Part shown: in pieces, positions 50,129 through 63,811 of the stretch | How the letters are laid out: each line of letters begins with the position of its first letter | Position numbering within the stretch: the first letter of the stretch is position 1 | Assembly: GCA_905221605.1 (NCBI GenBank) | Contig: CAJNDS010002636.1 | Coordinates: forward strand, 272,160 to 336,159 | Origin: Symbiodinium natans | Lineage: Eukaryota > Sar > Dinophyceae > Suessiales > Symbiodiniaceae | DNA: 64,000 nt | Direction: 5' to 3' | Notes under the pieces: model-generated | Database searches by the model: none | What the model was told of the DNA's origin: nothing | The model's input: the letters and a program-made list of their open reading frames with translations, nothing else | Program-made: the position numbers and the translations under genes

Positions 50129-50430
50129 TCCGTGTTTTTTGGGGCGCGACCGACGGGCTACTTTGACTTCCTTTTGGACCGATGCAGAAGGTGGTACCAA
50201 ATCGCTGCAAGACGGCGTTTGGCCAGATTTCCGCTGTTGAAGGGTGGGCACTTGCCCAAGCTGGTAAGGGAGGTCTCTGGAGGGGGACTCTGTCATCTTA
50301 AGGCCGGTGGCAAGATGGTGGTTGGCCAGATCTCAACTGTTGTTGTTCCACGGTGCCTTTCCAGCGGCCCCAGTTTGGGGTGCAGGAAAGCCAGGTATTT
50401 CCAAGTATGTTGCGGGTTACCGCTGCTGTA

Positions 50431-51370
50431 AGTCAAGCGTTGTCTCGTCCCGTGGCGGTGGGCAACCAGTGTGGATGCGGCTGCTGGGTCTTAGTCAAAA
50501 AGTTTTGCAGTGCTATTGCACAGAGGGCAACCTATCCGGTTAAAGAGGGGCGGAGAAGAAAAAGACTGGGCAGTCTTACCTTGGACATAACCAGATGAAG
50601 AATCAAGGCAAGACCAGCCCAGAGCACTCCATGGGGGCCAGCCAGCTGTGCAGCCCCGGGCGAGAGGCACTCACTCCACTAGGCTCACCGCATCGCCCAC
50701 CAAGAAGGCGGTACAAGTTACTTCAACCAGCCAGAAGGTCAATGCGCGTCAGTAGCGACCGGTTCTACTGGGGAAACGCCAGTCCTTGCACCTCAGAGTT
50801 TGCCAATGTTGCACGAATCCTGATTCCACAAGGCAAGAGGAAAACGGCAGGGTCAACTACAAGGGCCAAGGGCTCAGGCCTTGAATTTGTACACCTCATC
50901 ACAATCGCCAAGGCAGGTTGGGTGCCATGGAGCCCAGGGTTCCCCGTGGTGGCCGGCCAGTGGCAGCTGTAAGCCGCAGCCAAGAGCAGCAGGCTTCAGG
51001 CCAACGGAAGCCATGAAGTCAGTGGTTCCACCTATGCAGTCAGGCAGGTGTAAGGGTTGTGGGCGGTGGCCTGCAGAGGCAGTATGGGTCCGTCTTCCTG
51101 ATACTTGTGGCAACTCCTCCCGCTAACCCCCAGCAGTTGGGATGGTATTTATTTATATTATTTTTTTTCGTTTGCGTTCACATCCAAAAGGCGAAAAGTA
51201 ACAGATCAAACAAAATTGAAACAATCAAAACACATGTGCTGACGTCCACTTGCAAGGCCGCTAGATTAGCTGTCAACACCGCGGTTTCGATACAAGGCGA
51301 AGCAAGTAGGCTTTCCAAGGGCAGCACACGCCGAAAGAAACAGCCATCCAAGCAGTGGTGTCGGACCATT
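50431..51370. other. Unique sequence between duplication and satellite, no gene recognised
   Basis: 50600-50705 is homologous to 34722-34815. No domain or convincing exon is seen, and a T run lies at 51160-51170. Confidence 0.45.
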
Positions 51371-52689
51371 GGTGTTGATTCGTTAAGGTTGCGCGCGACG
51401 CCCAAGCCAAACCACCTGAAAATTGCAAAGTGTATTTCCAGAATGTGAATAAGTGCGAGCGAGCGAAACACCAGAGTAAATTCAACAAATTTGACTGATC
51501 AAGTGTTGATTTTAAGGGTTTTTTCAACATTTTCGGAACTTCAGAAATTTTGAAAATTAAAGACAAGAGCACGCAATCGAAGCTTTGTCAAAAAAAGTCG
51601 AATGGGAATGGAAATGGCTGGGCGACTCTCAAGTCGTTCTGGCCATGATGAGAGGTCAGTGTGATTGTTTTTTTTTTTTGAATTTTTGCAAGAACTGCAA
51701 AAACATTGGTTTTTCCTTGGCCCGTCTGAAAAAGAATTTTCTCTTGCTTTTGTTCAATGTTTTCTTTACTTTTTGTCGGGATGATCTCTTGGTTGCAAGC
51801 TTCAGAAAGAGAAAATTTCGAGAAACCGCTTTGAACTAAAACACAAACAGTCGGCAAGTGTTTTGGTAAGTGCCCGGCAAGGTGAAAAAATGCAATTGGA
51901 ACTAAAAGACATTATTAGAATGTGCATTTTGTCGTTTCGGCTGTTTTTCTGAGTGTGCATGTGCAAGATTGTTGTGGATGTGTGTGTGAATTCGTGCAAC
52001 AAAGTGGATTGGTTTGCGGGTGCATGTCTTTTTTTCTGTGCTTCATTTTTTGGTGCTGTTGGGTTGTAGTCTCTGTGCTTAAATTTTTCCGTTGCTGTTG
52101 GGTTGCTGTGAGGTGCTGCCTTCATTTTGGTCGCTGTGTTGGTGCCTTTCTGTGCCTTCACTTTTTGGTTGTGTTTTGCATTTTCTATGTCTTCATTTTT
52201 GGTCGCTGTGTGGTGCCTTTTCTGCACCTTCTTTTGGTCGCTGTGTGGTGCCTTTCTGTGCCTTCATTTTTGGTCGCTGTGTGTGCCGTTTCTATGCCTT
52301 TTGGCTTCAGTGTGCAAGAAGAGTGTCAGTGTGGGTAAAGGGCAAGGCATGGAGTCGCAGAAGTGACACCAAAAAAAAACAGTGACCTTGTAGTGGTGTC
52401 TGTGTCTGTGTGTGTGTGTGTAAATGTGTGTTTACATCGTTTTCTCGAATGGGTGTGTGGTGTTGTGGTTTCGGCGTTTTGGCAGAGAGTCGTGTGTGTC
52501 ATGGAGTGTGTCATTCTTAGGTGCAAAGTGGCTTCAGTGGGTGGTGTGCGTTTGCGTGTCTGTCGGCTGGGTTCTGCTGGCTGTTCAAGTGTGGAAGTGT
52601 GCGGGTGGTGAAAGGTGTGTGGATTTTGGAGACACAAAAAGAGGGCAAGGAATCAACTCCAAAAGGTAGGGAAGCCGAAGTGACCTCCA

Positions 52690-53709
52690 CAGTGCGAGAA
52701 AGATCGCACGGGAACAATGCAAGACTGTTGTCTTGAATGCCAGCTAAAGACAAGTTTAGCAAGATAAGAACACGCGTATCAACCGCGTTTTTTGTTTTCT
52801 TGAGTGTTGATGCAAACAGTATCGAATAGAAAAAATCTTGTTTGTCTGTGAGTTGATTTTCAATTATTATTGAACTCAAATGGGTTCCAAAAGCAGCTCA
52901 ATTCTGGGCACCGAAAACGGGCCCTAGATTTTGGATTTCCTGTGTGAACATACAAGGCCACCCAGGTTGGAGCCTCAAATTGGAACCCAAGTTTAGGAGC
53001 CATTTTTGGGCCCAGTTGTGGCGTTTTTTTCACACACGGGAAGCCAGATCTGGCTTTCACAGCTCCTCGTTGCGAGTAAAACAAATAAGCCTCTCAGTCG
53101 GTTCCAGTCTAAGTCCTGTGTCAGTCTTCCCCCAAAATTAGAACAGCAGGCAGCAAGGCGGCAAAGTGTGAACTTGTTTGGAACCGGAACTTTCTCTAAC
53201 AGTGCGAGAAAGATCGCACGGGAACAATGCAAGACTGTTGTCTTGAATGCCAGCTAAAGACAAGTTTAGCAAGATAAGAACACGCGTATCAACCGCGTTT
53301 TTTGTTTTCTTGAGTGTTGATGCAAACAGTATCGAATAGAAAAAATCTTGTTTGTCTGTGAGTTGATTTTCAATTATTATTGAACTCAAATGGGTTCCAA
53401 AAGCAGCTCAATTCTGGGCACCGAAAACGGGCCCTAGATTTTGGATTTCCTGTGTGAACATACAAGGCCACCCAGGTTGGAGCCTCAAATTGGAACCCAA
53501 GTTTAGGAGCCATTTTTGGGCCCAGTTGTGGCGTTTTTTTCACACACGGGAAGCCAGATCTGGCTTTCACAGCTCCTCGTTGCGAGTAAAACAAATAAGC
53601 CTCTCAGTCGGTTCCAGTCTAAGTCCTGTGTCAGTCTTCCCCCAAAATTAGAACAGCAGGCAGCAAGGCGGCAAAGTGTGAACTTGTTTGGAACCGGAAC
53701 TTTCTCTAA
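52690..53709 (+). repeat. Pair of ~510 bp subunits, satellite unit 1
   Basis: Two near-identical subunits (52690-53199, 53200-53709) start with the hairpin GTGCGAGAAAGATCGCAC. Each contains the perfect 16 bp palindrome AAGCCAGATCTGGCTT (53041-53056 in the first). Confidence 0.93.
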
Positions 53710-55408
53710 CTGTGGAGGTCACTGGAGCTTCCCTACCTTTTCGATCAACTTTGCTGCCCCTCATCTTGGGTTTCAGATTCTCCAGGTTTTGGTGCAAGGC
53801 CTGAAGGCAGAAGAGGAGAAAAGAAGGGTGCAGAGTCAACATCGGTGGAAACAGCTTGGAAAAGTTCAATGCTTTGAAACAAGTGTTTTTAAAAGCCTCT
53901 GACAGTGCCGTTTGGACAGAAATCAACTGCGGGACGAGACGAGTTCAACCCTGGTGTTGATTCGTTAAGGTTGCGCGCGACGCCCAAGCCAAACCACCTG
54001 AAAATTGCAAAGTGTATTTCCAGAATGTGAATAAGTGCGAGCGAAGCGAGCGAAACACCAGAGTAAATTCAACAAATTTGACTGATCAAGTGTTGATTTT
54101 AAGGGTTTTTTCAACATTTTCGGAACTTCAGAAATTTTGAAAATTCGTTGAATGGTGCTGAATCCAGGGAAGAATTGCAACACGCAACCAAAAACGAAAG
54201 ACAAAGAATTAAGGGCACCCAGCCTAAAGAAAGCAGAGTTTCTTCTGCTCAATCTTCTGTCAAATTTCAGTGTGCCTTGAATTTCTGTTTGGCCATTTTG
54301 GAAAATTAAAGACAAGAGCACGCAATCGAAGCTTTGTCAAAAAAAGTCGAATGGGAATGGAAATGGCTGGGCGACTCTCAAGTCGTTCTGGCCATGATGA
54401 GAGGTCAGTGTGATTGTTTTTTTTTTTGAATTTTTGCAAGAACTGCAAAAACATTGGTTTTCCTTGGCCCGTCTGAAAGAATTTTCTCTTGCTTTTGTTC
54501 AATGTTTTCTTTACTTTTTGTCGGGATGATCTCTTGGTTGCAAGCTTCAGAAAGAGAAAATTTCGAGAAACCGCTTTGAACTAAAACACAAACAGTCGGC
54601 AAGTGTTTTGGTAAGTGCCCGGCAAGGTGAAAAAATGCAATTGGAACTAAAAGACATTATTAGAATGTGCATTTTGTCGTTTCGGCTGTTTTTCTGAGTG
54701 TGCATGTGCAAGATTGTTGTGGATGTGTGTGTGAATTTGTGCAACAAAGTGGATTGGTTTGCGGGTGCATGTCTTTTTTTCTGTGCTTCATTTTTTGGTG
54801 CTGTTGGGTTGTAGTCTCTGTGCTTAAATTTTTCCGTTGCTGTTGGGTTGCTGTGAGGTGCTGCCTTCATTTTGGTCGCTGTGTTGGTGCCTTTCTGTGC
54901 CTTTATTTTTGGTTGTGTTTTGCATTTTTCTGTGTCTTCATTTTTGTTCGCTGTGTGGTTCCTTTTCTGCACCTTCTTTTGGTCGCTGTGTGGTGCCTTT
55001 CTGTGCCTTCATTTTTGGTTGCTGTGTGTGCCGTTTCTGTGCCTTTTGGCTTTAGTGTGCAAGAAAAGTGTCAGTGTGTGGGTAAAGGGTGGTAAGGCAT
55101 GGAGTCGCAGAATGACACCCAAAAAAAACAGTGACCTTGCAGTCTTGCAGTGGTGTCTGTGTGTGTGTGTGTGTGTGTCACATCGTTTTCTTGAATGGGT
55201 GTGTGGTGTTGTGGTTTCGGCGTTTTGGCAGAGAGTTGTGTGTGTCATGGTGTGTGTTGTTATGTGGGTGCAAAGTGGCTTCAGTGGGTGGTGTGCGTTT
55301 GCGTGTCTGTCGGCTGGGTTCTGCTGGTGAAAGGTCTGTGGATTTGGAGACACAAAAAGAGGGCAAGGAATCAACTCCAAAAGGTAGGAAAGTCGAAGTG
55401 ACCTCCAC

Positions 55409-56427
55409 AGTGCGAGAAAGATCGCACGGGAACAATGCAAGACTGTTGTCTTGAATGCCAGCTAAAGACAAGTTTAGCAAGATAAGAACACACGTATCAA
55501 CCGCGTTTTTTTGTTTTCTTGAGTGTTGATGCAAACAGTATCGAATAGAAAAAATCTTGTTTGTCTGTGAGTTGATTTTCAATTATTATTGAACTCAAAT
55601 GGGTTCCAAAAGCAGCTCAATTCTGGGCACCGAAAACGGGCCCTAGATTTTGGATTTCCTGTGTGAACATACAAGGCCACCCAGGTTGGAGCCTCAAATT
55701 GGAACCCAAGTTTAGGAGCCATTTTTGGGCCCAGTTGTGGCGTTTTTTTCACACACGGGAAGCCAGATCTGGCTTTCACAGCTCCTCGTTGCGAGTAAAA
55801 CAAATAAGCCTCTCAGTCGGTTCCAGTCTAAGTCTTGTGTCAGTCTTCCCCCAAAATTAGAACAGCAGGCAGCAAGGCGGCAAAGTGTGAACTTGTTTGG
55901 AACCGGAACTTTCTCTAACAGTGCGAGAAAGATCGCACGGGAACAATGCAAGACTGTTGTCTTGAATGCCAGCTAAAGACAAGTTTAGCAAGATAAGAAC
56001 ACGCGTATCAACCGCGTTTTTTGTTTTCTTGAGTGTTGATGCAAACAGTATCGAATAGAAAAAATCTTGTTTGTCTGTGAGTTGATTTTCAATTATTATT
56101 GAACTCAAATGGGTTCCAAAAGCAGCTCAATTCTGGGCACCGAAAACGGGCCCTAGATTTTGGATTTCCTGTGTGAACATACAAGGCCACCCAGGTGGAG
56201 CCTCAAATTGGAACCCAAGTTTAGGAGCCATTTTTGGGCCCAGTTGCGGCGTTTTTTTCACACACGGGAAGCCAGATCTGGCTTTCACAGCTCCTCGTTG
56301 CGAGTAAAACAAATAAGCCTCTCAGTCGGTTCCAGTCTAAGTCCTGTGTCAGTCTTCCCCCAAAATTAGAACAGCAGGCAGCAAGGCGGCAAAGTGTGAA
56401 CTTGTTTGGAACCGGAACTTTCTCTAA
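55409..56427 (+). repeat. Pair of ~510 bp subunits, satellite unit 2
   Basis: Subunits start at ~55409 and ~55919; same palindromes. The second has single-base differences (for example at ~56194 and ~56247). Confidence 0.93.
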
Positions 56428-58141
56428 CTGTGGAGGTCACTGGAGCTTCCCTACCTTTTCGATCAACTTTGCTGTCCCTCATCTTGGGTTTCAGATTCTC
56501 CAGGTTTTGGTGCAAGGCCTGAAGGCAGAAGAGGATAAAAGAAGGGTGCAGAGTCAACATCGGTGGAAACAGCTTGGAAAAGTTCAATGCTTTGAAACAA
56601 GTGTTTTTAAAAGCCTCTGACAGTGCCGTTTGGACAGAAATCAACTGCGGGACGAGACGAGTTCAACCCTGGTGTCGATTCGTTAAGGTTGCGCGCGACG
56701 CCCAAGCCAAACCACCTGAAAATTGCAAAGTGTATTTCCAGAATGTGAATAAGTGCGAGCGAAGCGAGCGAAACACCAGAGTAAATTCAACAAATTTAAC
56801 TGATCAAGTGTTGATTTTGAGGGTTTTTTCAACATTTTCGGAAACTTCAGAAATTTTGAAAATTCGTTGAATGGTGCTGAACCCAGGGAAGAATTGCAAC
56901 ACGCAACCAAAAACGAAAGACAAAGAATTGAAGGCACCCAGCCTGAAAGAAAGTTTCTTCTGCTCAAATCTTCTGTCAATTTCAGTGTGCCTTAAATTTC
57001 TGTTTGGCCATTTTGGAAAATCAAAGACAAGAGAATCGAAGCTTTGTCAAAAAAAGTCGAATGGAATGGAAATCAAGACTGGGCGACTCTCAAGTCGTTC
57101 TGGCCATGATGAGAGGTCAGTGTGATTGTTTTTTTTTGAATTTTTGCAAGAACTGCAAAAACATTGGTTTTCCTTGGCCCGTCTGAAAGAATTTTCTCTT
57201 GCTTTTGTTCAATGTTTTCTTTACTTTTTGTCGGGATGATCTCTTGGTTGCAAGCTTCAGAAAGAGAAAATTTCGAGAAACCGCTTTGAACTAAAACACA
57301 AACAGTCGGCAAGTGTTTTGGTAAGTGCCCGGCAAGGTGAAAAAATGCAATTGGAACTAAAAGACATTATTAGAATGTGCATTTTGTCGTTTCGGCTGTT
57401 TTTCTGAGTGTGCATGTGCAAGATTGTTGTGGATGTGTGTGTGAATTCGTGCAACAAAGTGGATTGGTTTGCGGGTGCATGTCTTTTTTTCTGTGCTTCA
57501 TTTTTTGGTGCTGTTGGGTTGTAGTCTCTGTGCTTAAATTTTTCCGTTGCTGTTGGGTTGCTGTGAGGTGCTGCCTTCATTTTGGTCGCTGTGTTGGTGC
57601 CTTTCTGTGCCTTCACTTTTTGGTTGTGTTTTGCATTTTCTATGTCTTCATTTTTGGTCGCTGTGTGGTGCCTTTTCTGCACCTTCTTTTGGTCGCTGTG
57701 TGGTGCCTTTCTGTGCCTTCATTTTTGGTCGCTGTGTGTGCCGTTTCTATGCCTTTTGGCTTCAGTGTGCAAGAAGAGTGTCAGTGTGGGTAAAGGGCAA
57801 GGCATGGAGTCGCAGAAGTGACACCAAAAAAAAACAGTGACCTTGTAGTGGTGTCTGTGTCTGTGTGTGTGTAAATGTGTGTTTACATCGTTTTCTCGAA
57901 TGGGTGTGTGGTGTTGTGGTTTCGGCGTTTTGGCAGAGAGTCGTGTGTGTCATGGAGTGTGTCATTCTTAGGAGCAAAGTGGCTTCAGTGGGTGGTGTGC
58001 GTTTGCGTGTCTGTCGGCTGGGTTCTGCTGGCTGTTCAAGTGTGGAAGTGTGCGGGTGGTGAAAGGTGTGTGGATTTTGGAGACACAAAAAGAGGGCAAG
58101 GAATCAACTCCAAAAGGCAGGGAAGCCGAAGTGACCTCCAC

Positions 58142-59163
58142 AGTGCGAGAAAGATCGCGCGGGAACAATGCAAGACTGTTGTCTTGAATGCCAGCTAAAG
58201 ACAAGTTTAGCAAGATAAGAACACGCGTATCAACCGCGTTTTTTGTTTTCTTGAGTGTTGATGCAAACAGTATCGAATAGAAAAAATCTTGTTTGTCTGT
58301 GAGTTGATTTTCAATTATTATTGAACTCAAATGGGTTCCAAAAGCAGCTCAATTCTGGGCACCGAAAACGGGCCCTAGATTTTGGATTTCCTGTGTGAAC
58401 ATACAAGGCCACCCAGGTTGGAGCCTCAAATTGGAACCCAAGTTTAGGAGCCATTTTTGGGCCCAGTTGTGGCGTTTTTTTCACACACGGGAAGCCAGAT
58501 CTGGCTTTCACAGCTCCTCGTTGCGAGTAAAACAAATAAGCCTCTTAGTCGGTTCCAGTCTAAGTCCTGTGTCAGTCTTCCCCCAAAATTAGAACAGCAG
58601 GCAGCAAGGCGGCAAAGTGTGAACTTGTTTGGAACCGGAACTTTCTCTAACTGTGCGAGAAAGATCGCACGGGAACAATGCAAGACTGTTGTCTTGAATG
58701 CCAGCTAAAGACAAGTTTAGCAAGATAAGAACACGCGTATCAACCGCGTTTTTTGTTTTCTTGAGTGTTGATGCAAACAGTATCGAATAGAAAAAATCTT
58801 GTTTGTCTGTGAGTTGATTTTCAATTATTATTGAACTCAAATGGATTCCAAAAGCAGCTCAATTCTGGGCACCGAAAACGGGCCCTAGATTTTGGATTTC
58901 CTGTGTGAACATACAAGGCCACCCAGGTTGGAGCCTCAAATTGGAACCCAAGTTTAGGAGCCATTTTTGGGCCCAGTTAGTTGTGGCGTTTTTTTCACAC
59001 ACGGGAAGCCAGATCTGGCTTTCACAGCTCCTCGTTGCGAGTAAAACAAATAAGCCTCTCAGTCGGTTCCAGTCTAAGTCCTGTGTCAGTCTTCCCCCAA
59101 AATTAGAACAGCAGGCAGCAAGGCGGCAAAGTGTGAACTTGTTTGGAACCGGAACTTTCTCTA
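58142..59163 (+). repeat. Pair of ~510 bp subunits, satellite unit 3
   Basis: Subunits start at ~58142 and ~58652. In the first, the leading hairpin is changed to GTGCGAGAAAGATCGCGC. Confidence 0.93.
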
Positions 59164-61015
59164 ACTGTGGAGGTCACTGGAGCTTCCCTACCTTTTCGAT
59201 CAACTTTGCTGCCCCTCATCTTGGGTTTCAGATTCTCCAGGTTTTGGTGCAAGGCCTGAAGGCAGAAGAGGAGAAAAGAAGGGTGCAGAGTCAACATCGG
59301 TGGAAACAGCTTGGAAAAGTTCAATGCTTTGAAACAAGTGTTTTTAAAAGCCTCTGACAGTGCCGTTTGGACAGAAATCAACTGCGGGACGAGACGAGTT
59401 CAACCCTGGTGTTGATTCGTTAAGGTTGCGCGCGACGCCCAAGCCAAACCACCTGAAAATTGCAAAGTGTATTTCCAGAATGTGAATAAGTGCGAGCGAA
59501 GCGAGCGAAACACCAGAGTAAATTCAACAAATTTGACTGATCAAGTGTTGATTTTAAGGGTTTTTTCAACATTTTCGGAACTTCAGAAATTTTGAAATTC
59601 GTTGAATGGTGCTGAATCCAGGGAAGAATTGCAACACGCAACCAAAAACGAAAGACAAAGAATTAAGGGCACCCAGCCTAAAAAGAAAGCAGAGTTTCTT
59701 CTGCTCAATCTTCTGTCAAATTTCAGTGTGCCTTGAATTTCTGTTTGGCCATTTTGGAAAATTAAAGACAAGAGCACGCAATCGAAGCTTTGTCAAAAAA
59801 GTCGAATGGGAATGGAAATGGCTGGGCGACTCTCAAGTCGTTCTGGCCATGATGAGAGGTCAGTGTGATTGTTTTTTTTTGAATTTTTGCAAGAACTGCA
59901 AAAACATTGGTTTTTCCTTGGCCCGTCTGAAAAAGAATTTTCTCTTGCTTTTGTTCAATGTTTTCTTTACTTTTTGTCGGGATGATCTCTTGGTTGCAAG
60001 CTTCAGAAAGAGAAAATTTCGAGAAACCGCTTTGAACTAAAACACAAACAGTCGGCAAGTGTTTTGGTAAGTGCCCGGCAAGCTGTCGATTGACCAGAAA
60101 GACGGTGAAAAAAATGCAATCGGAACTAAAAGACATTATAGAATGTGCATTTTGTCGTTTCGGCTGTTTTTCTGAGTGTGCATGTGCAAGATTGTTGTGG
60201 ATGTGTGTGTGAATTTGTGCAACAAAGTGGATTGGTTTGCGGGTGCATGTCTTTTTTTCTGTGCTTCATTTTTTGGTGCTGTTGGGTTGTAGTCTCTGTG
60301 CTTAAATTTTTCCGTTGCTGTTGGGTTGCTGTGAGGTGCTGCCTTCATTTTGGTCGCTGTGTTGGTGCCTTTCTGTGCCTTCACTTTTTGGTTGTGTTTT
60401 GCATTTTCTATGTCTTCATTTTTGGTCGCTGTGTGGTGCCTTTTCTGCACCTTCGTTTGGTCGCTGTGTGGTGCCTTTCTGTGCCTTCATTTTTGGTCGC
60501 TGTGTGTGCCGTTTCTATGCCTTTTGGCTTCAGTGTGCAAGAAGAGTGTCAGTGTGGGTAAAGGGCAAGGCATGGAGTCGCAGAAGTGGGGTTTGGCCGT
60601 ATGAAATCTCTCGCCATCTACCGTCATAGGGGTGCAAGAAGTCCGCTCGATAAAGGAAGAAGAGCGGGGAGGGGGGGGGCGGTGGGTGGAGTGGGGTGTC
60701 GGGTGTCTGTGTGTGTGTAAATGGGTGTTTACCTCGTTTTCTCGAAAAAAAAAAAAAAAAAAAAAGTTGTTGGGGGTGTGTGGTGTTGTGGTTTCGGCGT
60801 TTTGGCAGAGAGTTGTGTGTGTTATGGCGTGTGTTGTTATGTGGGTGCAAAGTGGCTTCAGTGGGTGGTGTGCGTTTGCGTGTCTGTCGGCTGGGTTCTG
60901 CTGGCTGTTCAAGTGTGGAAGTGTGCGGGTGGTGAAAGGTGTGTGGATTTTGGAGACACAAAAAGAGGGCAAGGAATCAACTCCAAAAGGTAGGCAAGCC
61001 GAAGTGACCTCCACA

Positions 61016-62035
61016 GTGCGAGAAAGATCGCACGGGAACAATGCAAGACTGTTGTCTTGAATGCCAGCTAAAGACAAGTTTAGCAAGATAAGAACACGCG
61101 TATCAACCGCGTTTTTTTGTTTTCTTGAGTGTTGATGCAAACAGTATCGAATAGAAAAAATCTTGTTTGTCTGTGAGTTGATTTTCAATTATTATTGAAC
61201 TCAAATGGGTTCCAAAAGCAGCTCAATTCTGGGCACCGAAAACGGGCCCTAGATTTTGGATTTCCTGTGTGAACATACAAGGCCACCCAGGTTGGAGCCT
61301 CAAATTGGAACCCAAGTTTAGGAGCCATTTTTGGGCCCAGTTGTGGCGTTTTTTTCACACACGGGAAGCCAGATCTGGCTTTCACAGCTCCTCGTTGCGA
61401 GTAAAACAAATAAGCCTCTCAGTCGGTTCCAGTCTAAGTCCTGTGTCAGTCTTCCCCCAAAATTAGAACAGCAGGCAGCAAGGCGGCAAAGTGTGAACTT
61501 GTTTGGAACCGGAACTTTCTCTAACTAGTGCGAGAAAGATCGCACGGGAACAATGCAAGACTGTTGTCTTGAATGCCAGCTAAAGACAAGTTTAGCAAGA
61601 TAAGAACACGCGTATCAACCGCGTTTTTTGTTTTCTTGAGTGTTGATGCAAACAGTATCGAATAGAAAAAATCTTGTTTGTCTGTGAGTTGATTTTCAAT
61701 TATTATTGAACTCAAATGGGTTCCAAAAGCAGCTCAATTCTGGGCACCGAAAACGGGCCCTAGATTTTGGATTTCCTGTGTGAACGTACAAGGCCACCCA
61801 GGTTGGAGCCTCAAATTGGAACCCAAGTTTAGGAGCCATTTTTGGGCCCAGTTGTGGCGTTTTTTTCACACACGGGAAGCCAGATCTGGCTTTCACAGCT
61901 CCTCGTTGCGAGTAAAACAAATAAGCCTCTCAGTCGGTTCCAGTCTAAGTCCTGTGTCAGTCTTCCCCCAAAATTAGAACAGCAGGCAGCAAGGCGGCAA
62001 AGTGTGAACTTGTTTGGAACCGGAACTCTCTCTAA
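61016..62035 (+). repeat. Pair of ~510 bp subunits, satellite unit 4
   Basis: Subunits start at ~61016 and ~61526. The unit before them carries a replaced stretch at 60590-60770 with an A run (60746-60766). Confidence 0.93.
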
Positions 62036-63811
62036 CTGTGGAGGTCACTGGAGCTTCCCTACCTTTTCGATCAGTTTTGCTGCCCCTCATCTTGGGTTTC
62101 AGATTCTCCAGGTTTTGGTGCAGGGCCTGAAGGCAGAAGAGGAGAAAGAAGGGTGCAGAGTCAACAAGAACACTTGAAAATGCAACATGTTTTTTTAAAT
62201 GGCTCGGTGGAAACTGCAGCTTGGAAAAGTTCAATGCTTTGAAACAAGTGTTTTTGAAAGCCTCTGACAGTGCCGTTTGGACAGAAATCAACTGCAGGAC
62301 GAGACGAGTTCAACCGTGGTGTTGATTCGCTAAGGTTGCGCGCGACGCCCAAGCCAAACCACTTGAAAATTGCAAAGTGTATTTCCAGAATGTGAATAAG
62401 TGCGAGCGAAGCGAGCGAAACACCAGAGTAAATTCAACAAATTTAACTGATCAAGTGTTGATTTTGAGGGTTTTTTTCAACATTTTCGGGACTTTAGAAA
62501 TTTTGAAAATTCGTTGAATGGTGCTGAATCCAGGGAAGAATTGCAACACGCAACCAAAAACGAAAGACAAAGAATCAAGGGCACCCAGCCTAAAAAGAAA
62601 GCAGAGTTTCTTCTGCTCAATCTTCTGTCAAATTTCAGTGTGCCTTGAATTTCTGTTTGGCCATTTTGGAAAATTAAAGACAAGAGCACGCAATCGAAGC
62701 TTTGTCAAAAAAGTCGAATGGGAATGAAAATCGAGGCTGGGCGACTCTCAAGTCGTTCTGGCCATGATGAGAGGTCAGTGTGATTGTTTTTTTTGGAATT
62801 TTTGCAAGAACTACAAAAACATTGCTTTTTCCTTGGCCCGTCTGAAAAGAATTTTCTCTTGCTTTTGTTCAATGTTTTCTTTACGTTTTGTTGGGATGAT
62901 CTCTCGGTTGCAAGCTTCAGAAAGAGAAAATTTCGAGAAAACGCTTTGAACTAAAACACAAACAGTCAGCAAGTGTTTTGGTAAGTGCCCGGCAAGCTGT
63001 CGATTGACCAGGAAGACGGTGAAAAAAATGCAATCGGAACTAAAAGACATTATAAGAATGTGCATTTTGTCGTTTCGGCTGTTTTTCTGAGTGTGCATGT
63101 GCAAGAGTGTTGTGGATGTGTGTGTGTGTGTGTAATTTGTTGCAACAAAGTGGGTTGGTTTGCGGGTGCATGTTTTTTTTTTCTGTGCTTCATTTTTTGG
63201 TGCTGTTGGGTTGCAGTCTCTGTGCTTAAATTTTTCCGTTGCTGTTGGGTTGCTGTGAGGTGCTGCCTTCATTTTGGTCGCTGTGTTGGTGCCTTTCTAG
63301 CCTTCACTTTTTGGTTGTGTTTTGCATTTTCTGTGTCTTCATTTTTGGTTGCTGTGTGGTGCCTTTTCTGCACCTTCTTTTGGTCGCTGTGTGGTGCCTT
63401 TCTGTGCCTTCATTTTTGGTTGCTGTGTGTGCCGTTTCTGTGCCTTTTGGCTTTAGTGTGCAAGAAAAGTGTCAGTGTGTGGGTAAAGGGTGGTAAGGCA
63501 TGGAGTCGCAGAATGACACCCAAAAAAAACAGTGACCTTGCAGTCTTGCAGTGGTGTCTGTGTGTGTGTGTGTGTGTGTTCACATCGTTTTCTTGAATGG
63601 GTGTGTGGTGTTGTGGTTTCGGCGTTTTGGCAGAGAGTTGTGTGTGTTATGGAGTGTGTTGTTGTGTGGGTGCAAAGTGGCTTCAGTGGGTGGTGTGCGT
63701 TTGCGTGTCTGTCGGCTGGGTTCTGCTGGTGAAAGGTCTGTGGATTTGGAGACACAAAAAGAGGGCAAGGAATCAACTCCAAAAGGTAGGAAAGTCGAAG
63801 TGACCTCCACA

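Larger units (their letters stand above)
43669..50430 (+). repeat. Large direct duplication, copy 2 (~6.76 kb)
   Basis: Near-identical to 34875-41538, same orientation. It lacks the AT-rich insertion, has five 245 bp units and has a 45 bp stretch at 47736-47780 absent from copy 1. The two copies are ~8.8-8.9 kb apart start to start. Confidence 0.93.

Noticed and set aside
51802-52227. 141-codon minus frame repeated in several satellite units
   Set aside because: Between units the protein changes by compensating frameshifts and one unit truncates it, as expected of noncoding satellite.
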